Assembly (NCBI GenBank): GCA_002686195.1
Contig: NZAS01000178.1
Span: forward strand, 1-7,991
DNA from: Candidatus Pacearchaeota archaeon
GTDB lineage: Archaea; Nanoarchaeota; Nanoarchaeia; Pacearchaeales; GW2011-AR1
Direction: 5' to 3'
DNA: 7,991 nt
In this document: positions 1-6,466 of the stretch, in pieces
Layout: each line of letters begins with the position of its first letter
Numbering within the stretch: the first letter of the stretch is position 1
Notes under the pieces: generated by a model
Seen by the model: only the letters and a program-made list of their open reading frames with translations
What the model was told of the DNA's origin: nothing
Databases searched by the model: none
Program-made: the position numbers and the translations under genes

Positions 1-5
1 CTTTT

Positions 6-635
6 GTGGTGCTCGGCTTGCGAACGCAACCAGGCTCCAGTAAGCGGGTTGGGAAGGATGCGTACAAGATGGGGAAGGTGGACCCAACGGGCGTTTACGT
101 GGCTCCCATTCAGAAAAATGGACGACTTGGCTCTCCGGTTTTTCTCGATGATCTCAAGGCTATTTTAGCAGGCTTGGCTTCCACGGAAGTGGATGAAGGT
201 AGGCTCGAGGTTGCTCCGTGGAAGGGCTATCGCGGTACCCTTCACGTCTCCGACATTCAAAGGGTTGACCAGCAGATCGAGCGTACCCAGAGACGAATAT
301 CTGGCGTGAGTCGCCAAGAAATCGATCGGGAGCTCGAACCCATCTCGCACCACCAGCGTTGGGCCACTCGCGGGTACGACTGGCAACGTCTGGGCTGGCG
401 AGGAGTCAAGAAACAGCAGCAGGAGTACAAGCGGTGGCTGGAGGGGATCCGCAAACAATTGTTCGCGCATGTCACCCCGGAGGTGGCTCGGATGTTCAAG
501 CCTGCCTACGCCAAGCCCACTAAGGCCCAACTAGAAAGCAACACCCCTACTTCCATTGTCGTGACCTACCCCATCTCGCGAGAGCTCGAGCGGGTGAAGG
601 GGCTTGTTCCAGATCTTTACGTGCGGAAGTATTGA
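6..635 (+). CDS. Hypothetical basic protein, 5' end uncertain
   Basis: I do not recognise this protein. Read from the GTG at 6 it has 209 residues, but the frame is open to the window edge, so it may be the end of a longer protein. An alternative start is the ATG at 69 (residue 22), which has GGGAAGG at 51-57 upstream at a slightly long spacing. The protein is rich in Arg, Lys and Gln, especially at residues 85-155, where helix-like stretches such as RVDQQIERTQRR and KKQQQEYKRWLEGIRKQ suggest amphipathic helices and possibly nucleic-acid contact. No signal peptide, membrane segment or nuclease motif is visible. It ends in TGA only 3 bases before the methyltransferase start, so the two genes are almost certainly co-transcribed. 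Its position could suggest a partner of the methyltransferase, but nothing in the sequence shows this. Confidence 0.75.
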   Translation: MVLGLRTQPGSSKRVGKDAYKMGKVDPTGVYVAPIQKNGRLGSPVFLDDLKAILAGLASTEVDEGRLEVAPWKGYRGTLHVSDIQRVDQQIERTQRRISGVSRQEIDRELEPISHHQRWATRGYDWQRLGWRGVKKQQQEYKRWLEGIRKQLFAHVTPEVARMFKPAYAKPTKAQLESNTPTSIVVTYPISRELERVKGLVPDLYVRKY

Positions 636-638
636 GGG

Positions 639-2888
639 ATGAGCAAGTTCGACCTGGACGACTTTCTTGAAGGAGAAGAGACGGAGGCCCAACAGCTCTA
701 TCTCTTTGACGAGCGTGTACTGCGCCAGGTTCGAGCCCAGAGCCCTCCCAAGAAGACGCGGATACCCAGGGCGAAGCTGCGCCCCCCGTCGAAAGGGGCG
801 CCGCTGAGTACCGTCGATCTTGGGGCTGGAGCAGGCCTCCTCTCGTTTGCGTTCTTTGTCGAAGGGTTCCGGATTACCGAGGCTTGCGAGATGGACCCGG
901 AAGCCCTGGCTTCCCTCGACGAGAACTTCAACCACATCTTGAACGGTGGGTTCACTCCTTGGAATTTCCCCGGCCGACAACTGCCTGGTCAGAATGCGCC
1001 TTTCGTGAAGGTTGATATCCTCGATATTCCAGACGAAGAGTTGATCGAGCGAGGGATTAGCCCATTCGAGCGGGATCCCATCGGTCCTGGTGGTTTACAG
1101 TTCACCATGAAGGACTGGGAAGGTTTCGGTCGTCACGTTCGGGGGAAGAGGAGTGACACCGAGGCCTGTGACGCCAACTACTGGGTTCCCGATGTTCCCA
1201 AGGGAGGGATTGACGTTTTCATTGGAGGCCCTCCCTGTCAGCCCTATTCGGGTATGGGCCATGGGAAAGGGAAGTGGGACCAGCGCGATCTGTTTCCCCA
1301 GATTCCTCGCATTGTCTCTCACATTCAGCCTCGAGTCGTCGTGATGGAGAATGTCGCTGTTGCACTTTCGCCCCGTCACAAGGCCTGGTTTGATGCGTGG
1401 TGGAAGCTCATGGAAGAAGTTGGGTACGAGGGGACAACTTGGAGACTAAAGGCAGCTGACTATGGTTCTCCGCAGCTTCGAGAGCGAGCCTGGTTCGTGG
1501 CGTGGCCGAAAGGGGCGCCGTGGGGGCAGGCTCTTCGCCGTCCACCTCCCCCTACCCACGCCCATCCGAAGAAGGCCAAAGCGCTGGGTTTGGCCCCGTG
1601 GGAATCCGGGTTCCAGCGCCTGCACCAGGGGTGCTGCATGGGGTACGGATTGACGAGTTGCATCAATTTGAACAACCTCTATGGAAATTGTGCGATGCCC
1701 TCCGACCTGAGTCGTATGAAGGGGAATTTCCCTGTGTATTCTCGTCGATGGGAAGGCGTCTGTACCTGGGGCAGTCATTATCGCCCAGATGAGACCAATG
1801 ACATTGCTGTTTCCTGGAAAACCTTGACCCAAGGGATGAAGGATTTCCTTCACAACTCCGCAACCCTGTTGAAGATGAAGCCGTTGGATTTTGCTGGCCT
1901 GGTGATGGAGGAAGACCCGGACAAGGTTGGAGCTCGGGGAACCGGCTGGCTGGCGCCTGCCCCGTGCCATCGTTCTTTCGCTAGTCGCGTAGGCGCGGGC
2001 TTGTCGGTGATGACCGGAAAACGAACGGGACCAAGGAAGAGAAAGTGGACCAAGAAAGAGATCGCGGGCCTTCGTCTCACGGAATTGAGTACCTTCAAGA
2101 AGCTCATGGATCTTCCTGTCTGGTACACCCTGGAATCCCCGGATCCCACACACAACTACGGCCAGCTTGGGAACGGGGTTCCCGTTCAGCTTGGGCGAGC
2201 GGTGGCTCGGCATGTATGGAGGGCGCTTGGAAGAAAGGTTCTACCAGATCCGCGTCAGTCGGGACTGTGGCCCATCATTTCCTCTGATTTCGGAGGAGGA
2301 TGTAACCCTGCCTATGCGCTTGATCCATACGAGTTTGCTTCGGGTGAACGCAAGGACCTGGAGGGAGGGGGGATGCTCTCCCCCTATGTGCCTTCTCCGG
2401 CTGTCCTGGCGCTTGGCAAATCGCTTGAGGATAGGGGGCTCGGTAGCGGCGTGGCGCCCCTTTACACGGTGCGAGAGGTTCCGGCCGGAAAGAAGAAGCG
2501 CGATCCCAACGTGGTTCCCTTTGGCCCAGTGGAAAACGTCTACTGGTACATGCCCCAAGGGTGGGAATTCATCACCAACGTCATCGACCCGGTGTCTTCC
2601 GGAAGACCGGCAGACACGGTCATGGTTCAGTTTACGAAGGGAAAGAAGCGCTACAAGGTGACTGGAATGAGCTTTCGTGATGAGATGGAGGGGCACCCAG
2701 ACGAGTCACCGCCTACTTTTCTGGGTGAGGAACTCCCGGCCATTCACCTCTCAAATTCTCCTCTTACGGTACACTGGCTCATTCTCGAGGAGAAGAAGGG
2801 TCGGACTTGGCGCGAGTCCTGGCGACGAGGACTTCCCTCGCTTGACCACGCTCTGATGGAGTTTGCGTTCCTGGAAGAGATCCGGTGA
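639..2888 (+). CDS. C5-cytosine DNA methyltransferase, enlarged, with C-terminal extension
   Basis: This 749-residue protein should transfer a methyl group from S-adenosylmethionine to carbon 5 of cytosine in DNA. Visible family motifs: motif I DLGAGAGLLSFAF (60-72); motif II EMDPEA (84-89); motif IV GGPPCQPYSGMG (196-207) with catalytic Cys200; motif VI MENV (236-239); motif VIII QLRERA (279-284); a motif IX-like RLTELSTFKKLMDLP (479-493); motif X GQLGNGVPVQLG (508-519). The order is canonical, with residues 285-478 as the likely target-recognition region. Two things are odd. About 140 residues separate motif I from the catalytic Cys, far more than in compact enzymes such as M.HhaI, and about 215 residues of unknown function follow motif X. 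No restriction endonuclease is recognisable nearby, so it is probably an orphan phage enzyme for evading restriction or marking DNA. GGAAG at 625-629 is a plausible ribosome site for the ATG at 639. Confidence 0.93.
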   Translation: MSKFDLDDFLEGEETEAQQLYLFDERVLRQVRAQSPPKKTRIPRAKLRPPSKGAPLSTVDLGAGAGLLSFAFFVEGFRITEACEMDPEALASLDENFNHILNGGFTPWNFPGRQLPGQNAPFVKVDILDIPDEELIERGISPFERDPIGPGGLQFTMKDWEGFGRHVRGKRSDTEACDANYWVPDVPKGGIDVFIGGPPCQPYSGMGHGKGKWDQRDLFPQIPRIVSHIQPRVVVMENVAVALSPRHKAWFDAWWKLMEEVGYEGTTWRLKAADYGSPQLRERAWFVAWPKGAPWGQALRRPPPPTHAHPKKAKALGLAPWESGFQRLHQGCCMGYGLTSCINLNNLYGNCAMPSDLSRMKGNFPVYSRRWEGVCTWGSHYRPDETNDIAVSWKTLTQGMKDFLHNSATLLKMKPLDFAGLVMEEDPDKVGARGTGWLAPAPCHRSFASRVGAGLSVMTGKRTGPRKRKWTKKEIAGLRLTELSTFKKLMDLPVWYTLESPDPTHNYGQLGNGVPVQLGRAVARHVWRALGRKVLPDPRQSGLWPIISSDFGGGCNPAYALDPYEFASGERKDLEGGGMLSPYVPSPAVLALGKSLEDRGLGSGVAPLYTVREVPAGKKKRDPNVVPFGPVENVYWYMPQGWEFITNVIDPVSSGRPADTVMVQFTKGKKRYKVTGMSFRDEMEGHPDESPPTFLGEELPAIHLSNSPLTVHWLILEEKKGRTWRESWRRGLPSLDHALMEFAFLEEIR

Positions 2889-2889
2889 T

Positions 2890-2928
2890 ATGAGGATCGG
2901 TAGTAGGGTAGATGATAGTCTCTTCGGA
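2890..2928 (+). repeat. Leader element, copy 1 (upstream of first PcfJ-like gene)
   Basis: ATGAGGATCGGTAG at 2890-2903 and CTCTTCGGA at 2920-2928 recur in the same order at 4297-4310 and 4320-4328, with one mismatch in the first block and a spacer of 16 rather than 9 bases. Copy 1 lies between genes and copy 2 lies inside the 5' coding part of the second paralogue. The likeliest explanation is a remnant of the tandem duplication that made the two genes. A shared regulatory element is the alternative. Confidence 0.55.
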
Positions 2929-2943
2929 GGGAGAAAAGAATGA
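2890..2943 (+). CDS. Possible 17-codon leader ORF
   Basis: An ATG one base after the methyltransferase stop opens a short frame reading MRIGSRVDDSLFGGRKE. Its TGA at 2941-2943 overlaps the ATG of the next gene (2940-2942). The geometry would allow ribosomes to move by reinitiation from the methyltransferase through this frame into the first PcfJ-like gene. No separate Shine-Dalgarno sequence precedes it, and the next gene has its own strong site, so this may simply be an open stretch of leader. The first 14 bases recur, with one mismatch, inside the following paralogue. Confidence 0.2.
   Translation: MRIGSRVDDSLFGGRKE
2926..2931 (+). promoter_or_regulatory. Shine-Dalgarno site for first PcfJ-like gene
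   Basis: GGAGGG ends 8 bases before the ATG at 2940, close to ideal spacing. It supports 2940 as the start even though this places the start 51 bases after the methyltransferase stop. Confidence 0.8.
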
Positions 2944-4280
2944 GCAACTCAGCAAGAAACTGGATGATTGGAGGCGGTCTTGCCGCCGGGGCTCTGGCTA
3001 TTATCTCCTCTAGTCGCACTCGCACTCAGGGGTCGTGGGCCAAAGTGTCTCCTCTTCAACGAGCTCTCTTGACGGCGGCCCGGCAGTACAAGGTCCAGCC
3101 GGAGGGTTTCATTCGCATTGCTGATTTTGTGATCGGTGCTGTGCCAGGAGAGAGCCGTATCTCAAATTTGCCTGGCATCAAAGACCCTGCAGCCAGTCTC
3201 CTCGCGGATATTCAGTACCTCGAAGACACGGACCAACTTCCATGGCTCCGCGAGGGGCAGAATGCGAGCTTGAGCGACTACGCAAGGCTCATTCGGGAGC
3301 GGATTCAGAACGACGAGTATTACACCCGCACCAACCTCTACAACACTCCCGATTTCTACGGGCTCCTCGCTTCCTGGGTTGGGCCTCAGATTGGAAGGCT
3401 CCTCAAGGCGGCTAGAACTGGAAAATTGCGTGTAAGCGCAGCCGCTCGGAAAGACTACACGGATGGCCAACAGGCTTTGACTGGAATCCCAGATCAAGAC
3501 AACGCGTTTCCAAGCTCTCCCGAAGAGGCCCAGGTTCTCAAAACCCTATCGTCTTGGCACGATGGAATTTCGGAGGTTGGAGACTGGCTCGATGCGGTGC
3601 GAGCCATGGATCCTCTCGCCAACCGGATGCCCTACAACCTCAAAACTCCCGTGACTCTGAAACCAGGTGTGCCCAATTTCTACGGGGACAAGAGCAAGCA
3701 AATTCGACCCCTCACCATCGAGGAGGTCAAGAGGGCGTCCACTTTGTGGCACAAGGAAATCGAGCGCCAAACCCAGATGGGGAAGGTCATCCCCGGGAAA
3801 CTCATCCACCAACTTCCCCAGGGATGGAGGGTGGAGAAACTTACCAGTCGGGCCCACTTGAAAGCGGAGGGAACGGTTCTCTCCCATTGCATCGGCCGGT
3901 CCAATACCTACTGGAACACCATCAATTCTGGGACCCACACGGTTCACAGTCTTCGTGATTCCAAGGGAATGCCCCAGCTCACCCTCTACCTTACTCTTGA
4001 TGACCGTGGGAAACCCACAAGACTCGATCAAGCCAAGGGAAAGAGCAATCGGTCTCCTGGGGGGAGGGGAGCAGCGACGGAGGAGTGCTCCGAGCTTCGA
4101 TCTTACATGGATTGGCTTTCCGGTGGTCCCCGTCATGTGCCTTCAGGTCACGATCTCAACACTTGCAAAACCAAGTGGGATCAAGAAGACCGCGAAAAGG
4201 CTGAAGCCCAGCGACAAGCTCGCGGCCCGCGGCCTGGCCCTCGTCGTCGCGGTCGTCGTCAAGGGGGAGACGACGAATGA
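2940..4280 (+). CDS. Membrane-anchored PcfJ-like protein, paralogue A
   Basis: This 446-residue protein has one predicted membrane segment at about residues 8-23 (WMIGGGLAAGALAIIS), followed by SSSRTRTQ. The positive charges after it suggest that the bulk of the protein faces the cytoplasm. A middle region (about 31-250) is shared with the next gene, including GSWA (31-34), WLREG (102-106), DYARLIRERI (113-122), GPQIGRLLKA (148-157) and VGDWLDAVRAMDPLAN (213-228). The PcfJ-like core follows: LKAEG (307-311), SHCIG (315-319), GTHTVHSLR (331-339) and DQAKGKSN (363-370). This matches the PcfJ family pattern HCxG...siR...P..T...Q.kGk.N, a family named from a conjugative plasmid and of unknown biochemistry. 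The C-terminus (about 412-446) is a charged, basic Arg/Gly/Pro tail. Relative to paralogue B it lacks about 25 residues between core and tail. Family assignment is from motif memory only. Confidence 0.8.
   Translation: MSNSARNWMIGGGLAAGALAIISSSRTRTQGSWAKVSPLQRALLTAARQYKVQPEGFIRIADFVIGAVPGESRISNLPGIKDPAASLLADIQYLEDTDQLPWLREGQNASLSDYARLIRERIQNDEYYTRTNLYNTPDFYGLLASWVGPQIGRLLKAARTGKLRVSAAARKDYTDGQQALTGIPDQDNAFPSSPEEAQVLKTLSSWHDGISEVGDWLDAVRAMDPLANRMPYNLKTPVTLKPGVPNFYGDKSKQIRPLTIEEVKRASTLWHKEIERQTQMGKVIPGKLIHQLPQGWRVEKLTSRAHLKAEGTVLSHCIGRSNTYWNTINSGTHTVHSLRDSKGMPQLTLYLTLDDRGKPTRLDQAKGKSNRSPGGRGAATEECSELRSYMDWLSGGPRHVPSGHDLNTCKTKWDQEDREKAEAQRQARGPRPGPRRRGRRQGGDDE
4263..4269 (+). promoter_or_regulatory. 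Shine-Dalgarno site for second PcfJ-like gene
   Basis: GGGGGAG lies 7 bases before the ATG at 4277, inside the last codons of paralogue A. With the ATGA overlap at 4277-4280 it indicates translational coupling of the two paralogues. Confidence 0.65.
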
Positions 4281-5716
4281 GTGGAGGCGATCAACAATGG
4301 GGATCGGTAGGTGAGGGATCTCTTCGGACCCTCCTCATTGGCGGCGGTGTGGTGGCTGGTGTGGCAGCGCTCTGGTCCACCTCTAAACAGGGTTCCTGGG
4401 CGGTGTCTACGTTGCAGCGGTCGTTGTTGACTGGGTATCGTCAATACAAAGATCGACCGGAGGTTTTCGTTCGGCTTTCTGATTTCGCGGTAGCGGTTTT
4501 GACGGATAACTCGGGCCTTCCCGGGGTAAACCTCACTCGGCAAGAGCTTCTGAACGATATTACATATGCGGCTATCAAGGGACACACCGCCTGGCTTCGA
4601 GAGGGGGACGAGGTCAGTCTGCGTGATTATGCACGACTCCTTCGGGACATGGTGGCCAACAACGACTATTATGTTGAATCTGACCTTTCCACGGCGCCCC
4701 CTTATTTCGGCGCTCTCACGGCCTGGATTGCTCCGCAAATTGGACGCCTGTTGAGGGATGCCGAGAGGGGGAGACTAAAGGTAAGCCAAAAAGCTCGGAA
4801 GGAGTACAGGGAGGGGGCCCGGTTTCCCCGGGACGATGCCGAACTGGTTGCACAGTACCCCAGCTCTCCAGAAGAAGCACAGGTGATTTTGACGCTAAAG
4901 GATTGGGTTTCTGGTCTAGGCCCGGTTGGAGACTGGCTGGACGCGGTTCGAGCTCGAGACCCGCTGGCCAATTCGATTCCCTATGAACAGAAGTCGGGGG
5001 GTAAAATCACCACTCCGGCTATCCTGAAGCCAGGAGTCCCCAATCTCCACGGAGATCGGAAAAAGGGGCTTCGTGCGCTCGGGATTGACGAGGCCAAAGT
5101 TGCTTCCCGGTTGTTTCATTTTGAACTCGCCAAACAGGGCCTCGCAGCTCATGTCATTCCAGCGACCCTAGCGCACAAAATTCCTGGTGGTTGGAGAGTT
5201 GAAATTCTCCAGACTCGACCGCATGTTCAGTCCGAAGGAAATGCGTTGATTCACTGTATCGGGAGATCTCCCTCTTATTGGCGCTCTGTGGAGTCGGGTA
5301 CACACGAAATCTACAGCCTGCGCACACCGGATGGCACCCCCCAGCAAACGGTGTATGTCCAGGTGCGGGATCGCGATGGAACACGGGTAAACCGAATCCT
5401 CCAATCCAAGGGAGTTGATAACCGCCTTCCAGGTATGCGTAAACACATTGTGTTGAGGGAGGAAGGGCCTCCCCGGGCCATCATTCACCAATGGTGGGCC
5501 GAGCCTCTACCCGAAGAATGCACGCAAATGAGAGCTTTCATAAAATGGCTCGAACAAGCGACGAATGCTCCCGTAGAAATTCAAACGAGTGACTTGCGTC
5601 CCTGCCGTGAGGTATGGGCCGAAGAAGACCGGGCGAAAGCTCAAGCCCAAGCCCAAGCTCGAGGACAGCGACCTCGTCCTCGTGGTAGAGGGCGTCGCCA
5701 GGAGGAAGAGGGATGA
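4277..5716 (+). CDS. Membrane-anchored PcfJ-like protein, paralogue B
   Basis: This 479-residue paralogue of the preceding gene overlaps its stop codon in ATGA. A short polar N-terminus (1-16) precedes a membrane segment at about 17-34 (RTLLIGGGVVAGVAALWS). Shared blocks follow: LQRSLLTGYRQYK (46-58), WLREGDEVSLRDYARLLRD (106-124), APQIGRLLRD (152-161) and PVGDWLDAVRARDPLAN (216-232). The PcfJ-like core contains SEGN (319-322), IHCIG (325-329), GTHEIYSLR (341-349), PQQTVYVQV (355-363) and LQSKGVDN (375-382). A segment at about 386-414, including HQWWAEPLPEEC, is mostly absent from paralogue A. The C-terminus ends in EEDRAKAQAQAQARG and an Arg/Pro/Gly-rich basic stretch, then acidic residues. 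The conserved His, Cys, Gln and Asn in both copies suggest that both are functional. Function is unknown. Gene order places it directly before small virion-like proteins. Confidence 0.8.
   Translation: MSGGDQQWGSVGEGSLRTLLIGGGVVAGVAALWSTSKQGSWAVSTLQRSLLTGYRQYKDRPEVFVRLSDFAVAVLTDNSGLPGVNLTRQELLNDITYAAIKGHTAWLREGDEVSLRDYARLLRDMVANNDYYVESDLSTAPPYFGALTAWIAPQIGRLLRDAERGRLKVSQKARKEYREGARFPRDDAELVAQYPSSPEEAQVILTLKDWVSGLGPVGDWLDAVRARDPLANSIPYEQKSGGKITTPAILKPGVPNLHGDRKKGLRALGIDEAKVASRLFHFELAKQGLAAHVIPATLAHKIPGGWRVEILQTRPHVQSEGNALIHCIGRSPSYWRSVESGTHEIYSLRTPDGTPQQTVYVQVRDRDGTRVNRILQSKGVDNRLPGMRKHIVLREEGPPRAIIHQWWAEPLPEECTQMRAFIKWLEQATNAPVEIQTSDLRPCREVWAEEDRAKAQAQAQARGQRPRPRGRGRRQEEEG
4297..4328 (+). repeat. 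Leader element, copy 2 (inside paralogue B)
   Basis: ATGGGGATCGGTAG (4297-4310) and CTCTTCGGA (4320-4328) match the element before paralogue A. Here the bases are translated in the paralogue B frame as part of residues 7-18, between the start and the membrane segment. The internal ATG at 4297 is out of frame and reaches a TGA after five codons. Confidence 0.55.
5641..5658 (+). repeat. Short hexamer repeat coding for Gln-Ala
   Basis: Three consecutive hexamers (TCAAGC, CCAAGC, CCAAGC) encode part of the AQAQAQA run near the end of paralogue B. Paralogue A has a related but degenerate stretch (EAQRQARG), so slippage may have expanded this tail. Confidence 0.6.
5701..5705 (+). promoter_or_regulatory. 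Shine-Dalgarno site for small virion-like gene
   Basis: GGAGG, within a longer purine run, lies 7 bases before the ATG at 5713 and inside the final codons of paralogue B. This supports the overlapping start. Confidence 0.75.
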
Positions 5717-5997
5717 GTACGATTGCAAATTTGACCACCGTACGGGTGGCTGTCGGAAATGCCGTTTGGACGTTGATTACGATTCCCGCGGGAGCGGTGA
5801 GTCCCCAACTCAGTATCGAAGCCGCGCATCCCTGGGTGGTGAATCCCGACAATCCGGCCTCTGTGACAGAGGGGTTCTACCCAGGTAGTGGCTTGCCTTA
5901 CACCCAATTGTCGGGGATCACTTTGACGGCTGACACTGGCATCTACGTCAACCCGAACGGAGGTGCCACAAACGCCGTCCTCATCTATGGCTCGTGA
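5713..5997 (+). CDS. Small beta-rich protein, probable virion protein
   Basis: This 94-residue protein overlaps the preceding stop codon in ATGA. It has no membrane segment or signal peptide. Its pattern of alternating hydrophobic residues and turns (RVAVGNAVWTLITIPAGA at about 11-28, QLSIEAA at 32-38, GITLTADTGIYVNP at 68-81, NAVLIYGS at the end) suggests a small beta-sandwich. This style is common among phage head or tail accessory proteins: a Trp-containing strand, an IPAG turn, and a closing strand after Gly-Gly. I cannot assign it to a named family. It stands before a decoration-like protein and a fibre gene, which supports a structural role. That role is inference from shape and neighbours. 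Confidence 0.75.
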   Translation: MSTIANLTTVRVAVGNAVWTLITIPAGAVSPQLSIEAAHPWVVNPDNPASVTEGFYPGSGLPYTQLSGITLTADTGIYVNPNGGATNAVLIYGS

Positions 5998-6004
5998 GTT
6001 CTAA

Positions 6005-6466
6005 ATGCCGACCATCATCTACCCTCCCGGAGGTGGTGGAGGAGGAGGCAGCACAGCTTCCGCTGTCATCCTCTCTCTCACCGCTGGGGAAACCATCGCT
6101 GTAGGCGATGTGGTGCGTCTTCAGCTTACGGCTGAGGGTACAGCCGGGAGAGTGCTCAAAGCCCAGGCAAACACCCCCACAGACGGGAACGTGGTTGGTG
6201 TGGCCACTACTACAGCCGCGGCTGATGGAGATCCGGTGAGCGTCCAGGTGGGAGGGTTGCCGGCCATCCAGTTCGGCGCGAGCCTGGCAGCCACATCCAA
6301 TGGGGTTCCCGTGTACCTCGATCCCACTACATCTGGAAGAGCCACGCTTACAGCCCCCAACGCTGTTGGCCAGGTGGTGGTTCACCTGGGATACTTGGTC
6401 GGTGCCACGGGAGCTACCCCAACCCCGACCGTGCTCTGGACACTAGAACGCATCGCTGATCTCTGA
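6005..6466 (+). CDS. Putative virion decoration (cement)-like protein with poly-Gly arm
   Basis: This 153-residue protein starts 7 bases after the previous stop. The upstream Shine-Dalgarno sequence is weak, so reinitiation is likely. After MPTIIYPP comes a run of seven glycines (9-15), an apparent flexible arm. The body (about 17-120) carries LSLTAGETIAVGDVVRLQ (24-41), NVVGVAT (62-68), DPVSVQVGGLPAI (75-87) and VPVYLDPTTSGRAT (100-113). This 'AGE.I..GDVV.L....G.v..A......VVGVA....G..V.V...G' layout is typical of small phage head-decoration or fibre-associated beta-barrel proteins, such as DUF2190-type proteins. The residues WTLERIADL close the protein. The exact family is a guess from pattern, and the virion role is supported by the fibre gene downstream. 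Confidence 0.8.
   Translation: MPTIIYPPGGGGGGGSTASAVILSLTAGETIAVGDVVRLQLTAEGTAGRVLKAQANTPTDGNVVGVATTTAAADGDPVSVQVGGLPAIQFGASLAATSNGVPVYLDPTTSGRATLTAPNAVGQVVVHLGYLVGATGATPTPTVLWTLERIADL

Noticed and set aside
6..635. Restriction endonuclease partner of the methyltransferase
   Set aside because: No nuclease motif is visible in the translation. Adjacency alone is not enough, so it stays hypothetical.
1446..2213. 255-codon reverse-strand frame inside the methyltransferase
   Set aside because: It lies entirely opposite a gene with clear catalytic motifs. Its translation is rich in Arg, Pro and His with no recognisable domain, typical of an antisense shadow.
3546..4136. 196-codon reverse-strand frame opposite paralogue A
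   Set aside because: The + strand protein aligns with its paralogue across this region. No ribosome site or domain supports the reverse frame.
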